Shown: positions 38,468 to 49,881 of the stretch, piece after piece | How positions within the stretch are numbered: position 1 is the first letter of the stretch | How the letters are laid out: each line of letters begins with the position of its first letter | Source: Dichotomocladium elegans | Lineage: Eukaryota > Mucoromycota > Mucoromycetes > Mucorales > Lichtheimiaceae | Direction of reading: 5' to 3' | Length of the DNA: 64,000 nt | Assembly (NCBI GenBank): GCA_025716815.1 | Contig: JAIXMN010000011.1 | Coordinates: 682,001 to 746,000 of the forward strand | Translations under genes and position numbers: made by a program | The notes under the pieces: generated by a model | What the model was told of the DNA's origin: nothing | The model's input: only the letters and a program-made list of their open reading frames with translations | Databases searched by the model: none

Positions 38468-39401
38468 AAATGTCAATAAGAATTAACAATAGCGATAATA
38501 AAGTGGGCACTCTGCTACGTCAGGAGAGAAAAGGCGCAACTACGCATTACAGACAATTCAAAACATGGCATTCTCGATATTATAATAAATGTCGAAGGAA
38601 TCGTGGAGTACTTCATCCATATAACTTTTTATCTGCCAGCAAGATCCTAACTTCAGTTCAATAGAAGCCAGATTTCCCATTCTCGCAAAACCGTGTCGTC
38701 CAAAGCAGTGCTGCTTCTCTTGAAGGCCATTTCTACCTTTAATCCCAGCTGAGCTTATATAATTCTGAGAATCAAGCCACTTTGGCCGTGCATGCAACCA
38801 CGCTATCCTGGGAAACCTCAATATTTACAGCATGACGATGCATTGAGAATTCAAATGTCTGGTCAATCATAACCCCAGAGCAGATTCCTTCACTGCGTGA
38901 ATGACAACAAGATATTGTGAAATATCTAGAACTGCTTGGGTCATCATTAATTTGGAGGATTTGACAAAAAAAACGCTCTCATGAATTCCATATGTGCATT
39001 TTGAGTGAATGGAAACTGCCCACAGTTACTGTGAACTATCTATTATGAAAAAATGCTGTTAAATTGATAGATAGTTTCTCCATCGTTGAAGACATCATGT
39101 CGCGGATAACTGATCCGCTGCATATAATATGAGGGATGAGAATTGGGTTAGTGAAATCATGTAATTATTAGTCTTATACCTGATTCTCCTGAGCGAAGAT
39201 CACATGTACTTCCTGTGTTGACATATACAAAACGAATGAATGGCAGTATTGGAATGAGGAATAAGCTGTCATCTTGAAACAATCAAGGTGAAAAATTGTG
39301 GAACCAGAGAATTATACCTTCAGCCATGCCGATCAGCCAAGCCATGGACTTTTCTCTCAATTCTCGGCCTTTTGCTTCTAAACAATAAGGGTGATTATAC
39401 A
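38468..39401. other. Intergenic, no gene recognised
   Basis: About 0.9 kb between the methyltransferase and Tc1 copy C. No supported frame was found; a minus-strand 87-codon frame at 38.56-38.82 kb has no features. Confidence 0.45.
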
Positions 39402-40775
39402 CTCTTTTTCAAAATCAAAGTCGCACTCTCCCAGAAATCTTTACGCGTGATGACAAATCGAATGTCATACACATACACGGAAAGATGTCGCACAAAAAAA
39501 GAAGCTTACTCTTTTATACACTTTAACATTCTGAAATGGGCAACCTAATTTTCTACCAAGATGGCCAAGGTCATGTCGTTGATGAGCGTGGCTGTTTTGA
39601 ACCTATGGACTATGCCATTGATGAGGAAATGTACTCACTTCAATCCGTTTGTTCTCACACTGAATATCTACGTAGCATATTGTGCAAAGATAACCCTGAG
39701 CTTACTCCAACATGCATTCCCCAAGCGAAAGGATACAGACATTCGGATGAAAGAAGCTGGGATCAAGCGCAGTTACACAGCATAAACTGACCAAGACAAG
39801 GTCAGATTTTTCAAACGGATGTTTGAGAAGATCTTGAGTGCGTCAGCTGCTAGGTCTCCATATTCGTTCAGCCCAGCGATGAGCATTACAGTACAAGAAG
39901 GGCCCTGACAGCATCTTTAAGAAACCTAACACGGGGGGACCGTTCGAGTATTCTCAATGAAGAGCATAAGCGCATTCTTTTAGAATGCGTTGATGAAGAC
40001 CCATCCATTGTTCTAGAGTAGCTGCTCCAACGATTTGAGGGTTTCAAAGCATTTAAAACGACACTCCATCGATTTATGAAAACGTATGCAACTTGTCATT
40101 AAAAATGGCTCGGTTTCAGCCTATAGACAGGAATAATGCTGCGAAGATCCAAGAGCGCCTTGACTGAGTACGCAGATGGGATAGGACCGACATCGACTTC
40201 AAAAGCTGCGTTTTTTCTTTGATGAGTCTGGATTCCATATTAACATGAAATGCAGCATGGTGTGGTCCAAGAAATGGACCCCTGCAGTGGTTATAGTACC
40301 GAAGACAGCCACAATCGTGGGAGCAATCTCAGCATGAGGCATCATTCAATGTAGCTTGAGACTCCCGCAGCCACCAATCAAGAAAAGAAGAAGGCAGGTC
40401 AATCTGAAGTTGCGAGCAGAGGAACTGCAACTGAACATCATCTCAGCTTCCTTAAGGCAACAATGGACGAGATGGATAAGTATGAACATATGAAGGGCCA
40501 TTAGTTGGTAATGGATAATGCACCTATCCATACGGCTTAGGATATTTCTGAATACATCGAGTCTCGGGGATATCGATATGCTTATCTTCCACCATACTCG
40601 CCTGAACTCAATTCTATTGAGCAGTTTTGGTCAGTGGTCAAGGGCAAAGTTAAATGCAATAGGTTCTTGGAAAGCGAGACGTTGATAACATAGATCTGCG
40701 AGGCATCCAACAGCCTAAAGCTGAGCGATTTCGAAGGTGTCGTTTCTCATTCTCATATGTGCTTAGTTAACTGCC
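39402..40775 (+). mobile_element. Decayed Tc1/mariner transposon, copy C
   Basis: The left end ACACTCTTTTTCAAAATC follows TA and is nearly identical to the left end of copy A. The transposase relic runs MGNLIFYQDGQGH, has frameshifts and stops, and shows FDESGFHINMKCSM, PAVVIVPKTA, the DNAP block, LPPYSPELNSIEQFW and the natural C-terminus (SLKLSDFEGVVSHSHMC). It therefore represents the full-length element best. It ends directly against the Fanzor-like pseudogene. Confidence 0.85.
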
Positions 40776-41864
40776 ATAATGGGAACAACTGTGATCCGAC
40801 TGCTCCTCCACCTTCGGAGCTGCTCCGGTTCTTGGGAGTACATCCCTGTCCCTTCTCTTCTTGATAATGGAGACTCCTACGCCATCCGTTTCAAGTGTAC
40901 CACGAAATCGAAGTACTCCCTTCTCTGAAGACTTGAGAGCTTTCGAATAGAAATCGATGACCTCATCCCATCCGCCAGGTTAAGGAAATTTTTTGGTCCA
41001 TGAGCGACCCAGAATGTTTTGCCATATGATTTTTGCGTCAATCATTATGTATGACGGAGACCATGACCGACGAAGAGGGAAACAGGCAAATGCAGGCAGC
41101 TGAAGTCGCTCAAAAAGGAGAGCGAGCTGGTAAAAGGCTGCCATATGTTGGATTGGATGAGCCTTTGCATCGTAGTAGATGCTATCGTTGTCAAAGGCGT
41201 GGGTACTGGTGTAGGCATCGAAAATTGGCCGGATGGCGTCGAAAGCTTCCTGAAGATAAGCTGGGTCGTCGGGGATGTCATCTCTGGATACGTTTCGACG
41301 AGCTACAATCTGCTTAAATGTTGTTGCGGGTGTAATGATTGTCTCTCGGATGCGTTGACTGATTTGTGTCGGGTCCAGACCTTGTCCAATCAGCTGCTCT
41401 TCAAGCTCCTCTTTCCGCTGTCGAATATTCAGCAAGGCATTGATAGCCCGCCGAAAATGTTGGCCGAATCGCATTTGAATATTATTGGTGTAAGCAGCAA
41501 CGATCTTGGCGCCTTCGTAATTTGCACATTGCTGGGAGTATGGAAAGGATGGTCGTTCATAATTTGTATATAAGAGGTATGGCGTCGAGTATTCATCAAT
41601 CAGATTCCGGTATCGAGTCGTTTCCTCGCCACAGCCACGTTGTTTGTAATCGATCAAAGTGAGCCAGACTTCAGCAAAGAATCTTTCGTTGATAAAAGCC
41701 CTCATGTCAAAATTTTCATTGGCTTGGAACTCGTGGAGAAAAATGTATTTTGATAGTGCGTATGCATGCATTGTCGTTATATTCACAAGGTCGACCAAAT
41801 GGTTCAACTTTTCGCGGTACTCTTGTCTCCAGCCTATGATGTCAATGGATGCTTTCACAACCAT
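40767..41864 (-). pseudogene. Truncated, stop-interrupted Fanzor1-like (eukaryotic TnpB/OMEGA nuclease) gene
   Basis: A 294-codon frame from ATG 41864 reads into an in-frame TAA at 40980-40982 and then stays open in the same frame for about 70 more codons. The sequence fits the N-terminal half of Fanzor1 proteins as I know them from Mucorales: VVKASIDIIGWRQEYREK at the start, then INERFFAEVW, NYEGAKIVAAYTNNIQMRF with a following basic helix region, the CFPLRRSWSPSYIMIDAK block (PLRR...ID), and after the stop LRFRGTLETDGVGVSII, the TDG-x-SVS strand that precedes the RuvC-like nuclease domain. The nuclease catalytic part is missing because the sequence joins a Tc1 copy at about 40.77 kb. No guide-RNA end or terminal repeats were identified. 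An independent family search is needed; an unrelated helical protein is the alternative. Confidence 0.75.
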
Positions 41865-42080
41865 GGTACGATCGCGGGTTCGGGTCGATGAACGTTCATA
41901 CTTGGAATGATTGTTTTAGTAATGGTAGGTTGTCGATGAAACGAGTATATCAAAGAAAAAGAAAGAGTGAGAGTAAACAAGCGGTTTTCCACGCGAAAGT
42001 ATATATTATCTATTCTTTCTTATTTGACTAGTCTCATACAAGCATTCAGATGGTAGGATTAACGGGAAATCAATTATGTA
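41865..42080. other. Region upstream of the Fanzor-like pseudogene
   Basis: About 215 bp. The frame is open for a further 16 codons before the ATG, then a TAA. Contains AG-rich and TATA-like sequence but no clear promoter. Confidence 0.4.
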
Positions 42081-42250
42081 CAGTGGACGCCCCTTATAAT
42101 GATATTCATTATAATGATAATTCATTGTAGCGATACACACAGAACAAAATTACTAGGTAAGGCTTATTCCAATTCATTATAGTGATGCGATTTCCTGGAA
42201 CCGAGGGTATCTCTATAACAGGCGGCCGCTATAACATAAATGCACATCCA
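42081..42250 (+). mobile_element. pogo/Tigger-type transposon terminus (solo end)
   Basis: The sequence after a TA dinucleotide begins CAGTGGACGCCCCTTATAAT, which has the form of a pogo/Tigger terminal inverted repeat. It is followed by repeated TTATAATGA/TCATTATA motifs and, further in, CTCTATAACAGGCGGCCGC and CGCTATAAC. No transposase or opposite end was found nearby. The terminus points away from the Fanzor-like pseudogene. Confidence 0.55.
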
Positions 42251-42398
42251 ATTCTTATCAAGCCGACCTCTGAATACGCCCAATACAATTTCGTTTCTAA
42301 CAGCACCACGGACGGTATGTCGATTGCTGAAATACGCTATGCGAACCGCCTAGGACTAAAAAAACCAAAATAAACAGTATCAATAAATGGTGGAAATC

Positions 42399-42597
42399 GT
42401 CAATGAAAAGAGCATGTGACCCGCCGCTGTATTTACTGCAGCATCGTTCATCACAAAGAAATTATGCAAGTACTCTCGGAATGCAATAACAGGACGTTTC
42501 CAAGCTCCTGTACCGATTAAAGGATCAGCGAGTCGATGAAAAGAGCATATGATCCGCCGCTGTATCTACTGCAGCATCGTTTATCACAAAGAAATTT
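42399..42597 (+). repeat. Direct repeat pair, ~65 bp, 133 bp apart
   Basis: The two units (42399-42465 and 42532-42597) share CAATGAAAAGAGCATGTGAC-like starts, CCGCCGCTGTAT and CTGCAGCATCGTT with a few substitutions. No function is known. Confidence 0.8.
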
Positions 42598-42739
42598 CTT
42601 CTGCTCCTCCTTGATTTCCTATAAATAATGGACAACTGAAAAATCTCCATTCTCCATCGACTTCATCCCGACCCTCTCTTCCATGGTCATATCCGGTATG
42701 ATCGCTATAATACCAAATTAATTTATTGCAACTAACATC

Positions 42740-43200
42740 CACTGTCCTTTATAGATTAACCAATCGTACCCGTGCTTGATGAGCCATGGAAGAGAGGAGT
42801 ACCTGAACACCCTTCCGCTCCTTCCGCTCTTTTTCGCTGCCACCGCAGGCCCCATTTCGTTCTTCCCTCCGCCGCCGCCATTCCCTCGTTTGGCGCCCTG
42901 GCAGCCGCCGCCTGTCTCTTCTGGTGTGCTGGCTATCTCCTCCTGTCTCTCCGTCCCGGTTATCGCCGGGACTACCCAGGATAACTCCTGGGTCCTTCGG
43001 GGCCCTTGAGTGTAAGTTAAAGCGTATGGAGGAGTAGTGTTTTTCTGTTGACTAACAGGTTTTAATCCATGGATGCGAAATCTTTTTGCCTATTGATACG
43101 ACAAATTTATATAATTCAATGCGACATTTTTTTGTATTTTGCACAACATTATTTTATCTTGTTTACGACATTTATTTTTGAAAATAAAGTATGCTTCATC
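42740..43200 (+). repeat. Dispersed repeat module with intron-like tail, copy 3
   Basis: Has the ACCAATCGTACCC start, CCATGGAAGAGAGGAGTACC core, a long pyrimidine-rich stretch, then GTAAGTTAAAGCG and TTTTCTGTTGACTAACAGG. A hairpin-like segment CGGGACTACCC/GGG occurs near 42.97 kb. The downstream tail GAAATCTTTTTGCC, TGATACGACAAATTTA and TTTTGAAAATAAAGTATG is shared with copy 4 and, in part, with copy 2. Confidence 0.8.
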
Positions 43201-44203
43201 ATCTTTTAACTCATATGAGCACTACAAAAGCACATACTCTACATTTGTTTACTTAATCATCAGCTTGTTTAATTCTAGTAGATAGTCTATCTATCTGCTA
43301 CTCGGAGGCTAAACAATCCCGGCTGATCGCATTTATGATCCCATTTTTTATTATATTACCTATACTCTCCCTTCATACAGTCAGCAGCTAATGATGGTCA
43401 TCATCACGTTAAAACCATTCTTATAATGGCATGACATTACACTGCTATAAAATACTTCACTTTATCAAAACAGAGCTGCCCAAACATCGATCTTGCTCAT
43501 CAATAATAATAGGACTTGGTGTTATCAATGAGAATATAGAATTCGAACAAGTGTTCTTATCTGTTGATATCTCTATGAGGACCTAAGTCGACCTTTATGA
43601 ACTATTTTGACAGCGTTGTACTTTGGACCTGATGGAAAATGCGATTAATGTACTAGGTGTATTCTAATAATCCTATTGTTTTAACGCAATTTGCCTGTTC
43701 ATAATGCTCTGATAATGTCTCATTCGGTGAACTTGCTGGTGCTGTTGCCTAGGTTCAAGAAATAACAACGTATATTAATGATCCTTCTCGAGATCATAAA
43801 CTTTAGCTCCTTTCTCCACTGAATCGTTCTCTGGGCGGTTCCATACGATATAGATCCATACACATGAAGAGGGATAAAATAAGCTACCAAGAAAAAAATG
43901 TGCAACCAGTTTTCTATTTGCCCAGTTCCTATAAAAAGGTGGGGAAAGTATACTATTTTTAGATTTCCACCTCTTCTATTTATACTGTGTTCTTTTTTCG
44001 CACGAAGTAACCCTTCTCTTCCTCTTTCCTCTAGAGATACCTATTTACTTTATTTAGCATTTTTCCAGATTAAGTGGAACCACAAGGTAAACTAAAAAAA
44101 AAAAGTTCATCACTGTCTATGTCGACGTACCAGGAACAGACTCCAGGACAAGTGTCTTATTCTTTATCACTTTGTATTGTATTTTCTTACAGACCGAAAA
44201 ACT
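43201..44203. other. Intergenic upstream of the MADS-box gene
   Basis: About 1 kb with no supported gene. The last 250 bp should contain the promoter and 5' leader of the MADS-box gene; CTTCC-rich sequence occurs at about 43.97-44.05 kb. Confidence 0.5.
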
Positions 44204-45902
44204 ATGGGTCGTAAGAAAATTAAGATTCAGCCTATTCAAGATGACCGAAACAGACAGGTTTGCCTTTGTCACGATGGTCCAATTTGTAACCGTCGAGCTC
44301 ACTCACACTAATTTGTTCATTCACTCAGGTCACCTTTTTGAAACGGAAATACGGTCTGATGAAGAAAGCCTACGAGCTTAGCGTTCTCTGCAACTGTGAT
44401 ATCGGCCTTATTATATTCAACAATACCAATAACAAGCTCGTCCAGTATGCCAGCAAGGATATGGATAAGGTTTTGTTAAGATACACTGAGGTAAACCGTT
44501 TTACGCTGGTAGAAAGAGCGGAAAACTGAGTTATGTAAATAATATGATCAGTATCAAGAGCCACATGAAAGCAAAAATAATATTGATGTGAGTTTGGTGC
44601 AAACAATGAAATTTGGAAGGCAATATACGGCTAAACATGCAAGTGCACTCTAGTTCATGGAGACAACCAATATGAGTGGCCTCGGCGGCAGGGACGCAGA
44701 GCAGTCCGATCAAGATGAAGTGGACGACATGGACTACCCGCTTCCACAGCAAGACCCCTTGTCCCCAGTTATAATAGCGAACGCACCACCGCCTTATCCA
44801 CAAACACCACATCCTCACCATGATCTACAACGCCATGTACCAATTTATAATGTCCAGCATCCGTCTGTCAAAATAGAACCCCCGCAGCAACATTGCCCAC
44901 CTCAAAACTATGGTACTTATCAAATGAACAACTCAGAATCACCTTCTTTTGTCTATCCGAGCAATACCGGTTCCTCCTGCTCCGGGAATACCGTAGTTCT
45001 TCCTGTAAGTTTTCGTTTTACTCAGCATTTCGAAATCTGTTTGTTTGCTTACCGAGATCTGCGTGCGGTATGACAAACATTAACAATAGCAGGACTCTGG
45101 AGTCACATCTTGTCGAATATCGCATCAGCCGAGCACGATGTACGTTAGGCCAATGCCATTACCTAATGATTATGGGGTTCCTTCGCCTTCACAGACCCAG
45201 ATGATACCATCTTCTTCATCTCCGCAGCAGCAGCAACAGACATCACCACCACGGCCGTCCTCTACTCGACATTCGCGCTCGCCACAGCCTTCGTATTCTT
45301 ATGGGAACATACCAATGACTCCAATACCTGATCAAGCGATTTCTGCAGGATTTAGTTCGCCGACCTCTCAGGCGCGAGCGTCGCCACTTCTTGGTAACTG
45401 CGACAGGAAACCCCCCAATCTTCGTGTTCAAATATTCAATGAAGGACGACAGCCCACTGACACAGAAGTAGCGGGAGATGCGCCAGCTGCAGTAAAAGGA
45501 ACATTCCCAATGTCCGCAACCCCTTCTCAGATGGCACAAAACTTGCCATCACCTTTTCCCATCTATCCCCAATTTCTACAGCAGAACGATCTGCCGAGTC
45601 CGCTCAACTTCACTACTAACCCGACCGTGTCGAGTACATTCCATTGGCCTACAGCGTCGTACCCCGTAGCGCTAACTGCCAGGAGTGTAACAACATCCAA
45701 CGATCGAGGTGGCGGCGGCATTACTACGGCTGCTACCGCTACTGCTGCTAGTCCTGACGCAGCTACGGATTATAGGCCATCGCCTCTTGCCAATAGTCAT
45801 CTAATCGCTTCATCGCCATCCCAGCAGAAACGTTCTGATACAAGCGGGTTCGTTAAGAATCCGCGTCTCAAGAAAGCCAAGCTGGAAACTGCTGCTGTTT
45901 AA
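44204..45902 (+). CDS. MEF2-type MADS-box transcription factor
   Basis: Five exons (44204-44257, 44329-44490, 44552-44587, 44654-45004, 45093-45902) give 470 residues. The MADS box fills exons 1-2: [18 protein letters not shown] then [20 protein letters not shown] and [20 protein letters not shown], followed by a MEF2 domain ([18 protein letters not shown]). These mark it as type II (MEF2-like), related to yeast Rlm1/Smp1, binding CTA(A/T)4TAG-type sites. The remaining ~370 residues are rich in Pro, Ser and Gln with no named domain, plus a basic patch near the end ([11 protein letters not shown]) that could be a nuclear signal. Rlm1 is controlled by the cell-wall integrity MAP kinase; many S/TP sites here would fit, but a docking motif is not evident. 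The start codon is fixed by the conserved N-terminus. Confidence 0.95.
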
Positions 45903-46121
45903 AGAAAAGATTCTCTCTGTACTTTCTAGTTCCCTCTTCACAGCCTCACCTACATTCGCTCTCGCATATGTCCATGTGTATGCTTTCATTCCAGCAAACC
46001 AGTCTCCTCCTTTTCCTCATGCGTACCACCCCTTCCACCTCCATCGCCACCCCCCACTTCTGTAGTTCATGGTAAATACATCACATCCTTTCTCATTCTT
46101 TTTTCCCTCTTCTCATCGTGA

Positions 46122-47199
46122 TTACGCATCTTTTCTGTGTAACATGGATGATGTACTATAACTCGACGATGACCACGCTGTGGTAGCCTGAGCCCCGGTC
46201 GATATGGATCTTGCCGTATCTGTGGTGACTGACGTTGTTGTGAACTCTGAAGGGAGCGTGTTGCTATTGCGACCAAATATGCTGAATACAGATCGAAAGA
46301 GGCCCTTCTTTTGATTGGAAGGGATCGCATCCACCGTTTCTATGCAATAGCACACATGTCATACGCTCCATATTAGTAGCATTTTTCATTTTCGGCGCGT
46401 TTCTTTCCATCTTTTTGCTACCTGTCATCGGAAGGGCATTATCATTTGCACTGAGACTGATGAAATATGTGAAAGGGATCAACCATATACATACGCCAAA
46501 GAAGGCGGCAATATCCATGAATGGTCGATAATGCGTCGTGAAATACTGAAACCACAAAAAGTGATCTGCAAACACAAGAACTAGTCCACACATCTGGTTA
46601 GCTACTACCCAGTATGCTCAGGCGCCTGCAACAAGCTTACTGCAACTTGCGATAAATGGAAGGCTGGTTAAGTTGATAAATGGAAACGTTTGAAGATTCA
46701 TGGTATACACGCCATGACAGAGAATGGAAAACAATATATGAAGGAACGGCAATCGATCAAAGATCCATAATAACACATGAATGGACACCACAGTCTATTG
46801 TAGACGATAAGACATTGACAGAAAACGATGGCAATTAGAGCAATCTCATCTTTCCACTTGCCACTGTCATGGTCTTGATGACCTTCCGCGTATAGACTGT
46901 GTACTCTTCGACCTATGAAGATATAAAACACATAGATTATAATTGGTGTATATATGCGCGTTTGGACGCGGCCATGCGCTGGTGGAATGCCGGTCAATGT
47001 CTTTACCAATTCTGCTAAATAATACAGGCCACATGCTATGACACGGGAAAGGAAAAAACTCTAAGTCAGTCAGTCGCCATGAGAAAATCACCACCCCAAG
47101 CACACACTTGGGGCACTTGCCTAAGCTCAATACAACAAAGCAGAAGCCTAAGACGACAGCCACATAGGCAACAATGTGGAGAAAAGACATCCAAGACAA
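46122..47199 (-). CDS. SVP26: SVP26/TEX261-family ER-Golgi cargo receptor
   Basis: Integral membrane adaptor that packages type II glycosyltransferases into COPII vesicles in yeast. Six exons (47199-47121, 47035-47007, 46912-46862, 46794-46641, 46601-46422, 46339-46122) total 236 residues, close to yeast Svp26 (228). Features in order: MSWMSFLHIVAYVAVVLGFC (TM1), ACGLYYLAELVEEYTVYTRK (family hallmark), TVVSIHVLLWIFDRLPFLHI, LQTFPFINLTSLPF, FADHFLWFQYF, and VCIWLIPFTYFISLSAND with further membrane segments. A Ser/Thr-rich cytosolic tail follows (KKGLFRSVFSIFGRNSN, then Thr/Ser stretch, ending KDA). Two introns start GCAAGT (GC-AG), at 47120 and 46861, and both joins need these donors to keep frame. 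The 29-nt exon 2 is very short. Confidence 0.93.
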
Positions 47200-47890
47200 A
47201 AAGTGATGAAGGCTCTTCCTCCACAGTTGACTTGTTGCCTAAATTGGATTGCTGTGGGACAAGAATTCCCGACTGGCTATGTCGAACATGCCAAAATATG
47301 CAGAGCGAAAAGCCCGAGACTTCATTCCTTTTGTCTCCCTCTCTCGTTCTCTAATGTCCGGTTTTATTTGTCAAAAGCTCATGTCTCTAATTATCCATCT
47401 TATGTACGATCAGTGGATGGAGGATCGGGAAAGTATGATGCATTTTGCGCGCTATTTTGAGTGGATATATCTACTGTATTGGATGAACTTGGTCTTTCTT
47501 CTTGAAGTATTTGATACCAGTTTCGCCTTGTCATGCTATTGTTTGCTCATTATCTATACACCTAACCATGTTATTATTACGTCGCTATTGTTTCTGTATC
47601 ATCCGACATGGGCTTGTTTGGTTTTGATGCTGCTTACTTTTTTGATGCCCATATGCATGTATGAGAACGAAGAATTGAAGAGAGTACATTTCCTCATCAA
47701 CGACATGGCCTTGCGTAGAATGCAAAACGGGCACAGTCAATGCTTGATATACCGAAAGGGTCTATAGGAGAAGATATCTTACGGTGTAGCAAGCATTCGG
47801 CATAACGGTTTAATCACCAGCAGGCATGTATAAAACAAGTGGAGACATGTTTTTACCGATGGTCAGAAGAAGTAGATCTACGTTTATCCA
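47200..47890. other. Intergenic, no gene supported
   Basis: A 172-codon frame at 47249-47767 begins at TTG and is partly hydrophobic, with ATGs only further in; no features support it, so it is not called. Confidence 0.4.
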
Positions 47891-47894
47891 GGAA

Positions 47895-48258
47895 TGCTAC
47901 CCTGACTAGAGAGAAAGTTCAGGATTGTTGCTAACTGGGCTAAGGAGCAATTTAAACTCGAAATGGGTCGTAGCATTACCACGTTCAGCGACGTCCTTAA
48001 GATGGAAGACAAGCTGAACAGGCCAGCCTACTTCGACGTGCCTGCTAGAGAGGGAAATTATTATTCATCAAGGAGGCCCAAAGTCTGCGAATTCTGGCTG
48101 GTTTTGTCACAAAGCAATAAAACAGAGGTATGTTTACGCATTTGTATTCGTTATAGAGAATTACCGAAATTGCCTGCCCACGGTACGTGGGTGCAAAATT
48201 CATTCGATATAGCAGATTTTCGGTTTAACGCCATCCGTTATATAGAGGACTGACTGTA
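47895..48258 (+). mobile_element. Internally deleted pogo/Tigger-type transposon with CENP-B-like HTH remnant
   Basis: Translating with one frameshift gives LTREK then FRIVANWAKEQFKLEMGRSI and TFSDVLKMED, then RRPKVCEFWLVLSQ. This is the layout of the psq/CENP-B N-terminal helix-turn-helix DNA-binding region of pogo transposases. About 100 bp on, 48221-48257 read on the minus strand is ACAGTCAGTCCTCTATATAA with CGG, a pogo-like terminus beside a TA. The DDE catalytic part is absent. Confidence 0.65.
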
Positions 48259-48289
48259 TAAAAGAAAGGGCAAAAAAACTGCTATATAT

Positions 48290-48440
48290 AGAGAGACGGA
48301 TTTGCCAAGCTTTTTGTGCGATATCTTTCGCAGTATATGCCACATTTGCTTTGCCATTGCTCGTAATTGGGAAAAATGCGACGCATATTTTTGTGATCCT
48401 GAGAATTCCAGAGTTGCAAAGACGCAATTGCATTTTTGCA
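48290..48440 (-). mobile_element. Tc1/mariner 5'-end fragment, inverted (copy E)
   Basis: Read on the minus strand it matches the left part of copy A (5.75-5.89 kb): AAGATGCCGCACAGAAAAAG corresponds to AAGATATCGCACAAAAAGCT here, and the shared TTTTTGTGATCCTG sequence is present in opposite orientation. It lies 30 bp right of the pogo-type terminus. Confidence 0.7.
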
Positions 48441-49881
48441 AATCTCTGTATGCAAACAGCAACGTGAATTTGCGACCGAAAAACATTATCAATTGGCATT
48501 CGAGACATGAGAAATGGCCCCCAGAACTATTCAGAAAGGTTACCACTATTGCTTTCAGGAAAGCTGGTAACAATGACTTGGTCAAGAAGTCATGTGATTG
48601 CGAGGCGAAATGGTATACGGACTTCCTTATTGGCACAAGCTCACGTAAAGCACTCCTAGTAAGCCATTGTTTTGTTTGGTTCTTGATAGTATGCCGTAAA
48701 GTTATAGAAATATGTTGATAGATAACCAAGCTAAAGTGTCTTTGTAGTGCAAACGAGCTTTACGAATCACTATCACCTGATTTGAAGATTAAAAATGTTA
48801 ACATAAAGAAGGCTAGAGTTTATGCCACGCCACGTTGATCATATCTACTACTGTTTCTATTGAGAATTCAGTTATGCATGTGCTCTTATATTTGAAAGGT
48901 CACGCATTGATTTTCGACCTCGATATGGCGAAGTATCGGATCAATAATATCGATAAGGAACCTTACTAGTGAGTCATAACAACAAAGACTGTGCGAAAGC
49001 AAAATGTGTTTTTTTTGCGAGCCGAACCGAACCGAGGTCTTCTTTAAATAAAATAAATGCTCTTACAACCGCACTCGTTCATTCACGCGCTTCCCACATC
49101 TTTAGGCAAACCAGAATATAGACATATGAGGGCACAAGACAAAGGTGGATGCACGGGGAAACAAGTAGGATGTGTGTTATGGAATAGTCCGGTGTATTAA
49201 AGGTGGACTGTTTGTCATTCAGCAAAGATCTGATCCCATTTGATCGCCCACCACTGCTTCCCTGGAAATTTGGTGGTGGACGCGAGCCTTTTGTCACCAC
49301 CTGATATCTTGGATGATAGTATCAAATATTAGGTGAACGGCGTACGCTTCATTACGAACCACGGACTATTCCCTTATGCATGTGCCTGTTTATGCGCATG
49401 GCGATTCCTTCTGTCACAACCAATGACGTCTATTCTCTACCGCCATAGCAAAGGTGAGGAAGAATAGGTAGCTCTGATCAGTCGCAAGCTGTTTAGTCTT
49501 GTAGATCGGTGACTTTTCATCAATTCGCTCCACGCTTCTACATATTTTGTAGCATACGTATCTATCTTGCATACAATTACAGTAGCTTGTATCCTTCTCG
49601 AAGCAATCAACATCGCGTATAAAATAAGCTACGGATCGTTATACGTATTATTTCTAACAGTGTAATACGATCAACCAGTACAGAGGTTCTGAAGAAATAT
49701 ACGAGACATAATGTGCTTTTTTTTTGTTCATCAACCCGTATCGCCTGGCATTGCGGTATATTCGAATAATATATTGGATCGGATCACCTTCATCTCCTTT
49801 AATTCTTTCATTATTAATCCATTGGACGAAGTAAGGAAATCGACACTCGATATGTCAAAGGAGGGTTGATGGTTGTTTATT
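48441..49881. other. Intergenic, no gene recognised
   Basis: About 1.4 kb. A minus-strand frame at 49.08-49.30 kb contains TKGSRPPPNFQGSSGG and RSNGIRSLLND but has no start context or exon partners that I could join. No other signal. Confidence 0.45.

Noticed and set aside
47249..47767. 172-codon hydrophobic plus-strand frame
   Set aside because: Begins at TTG, has no family motif and no splice or promoter support.
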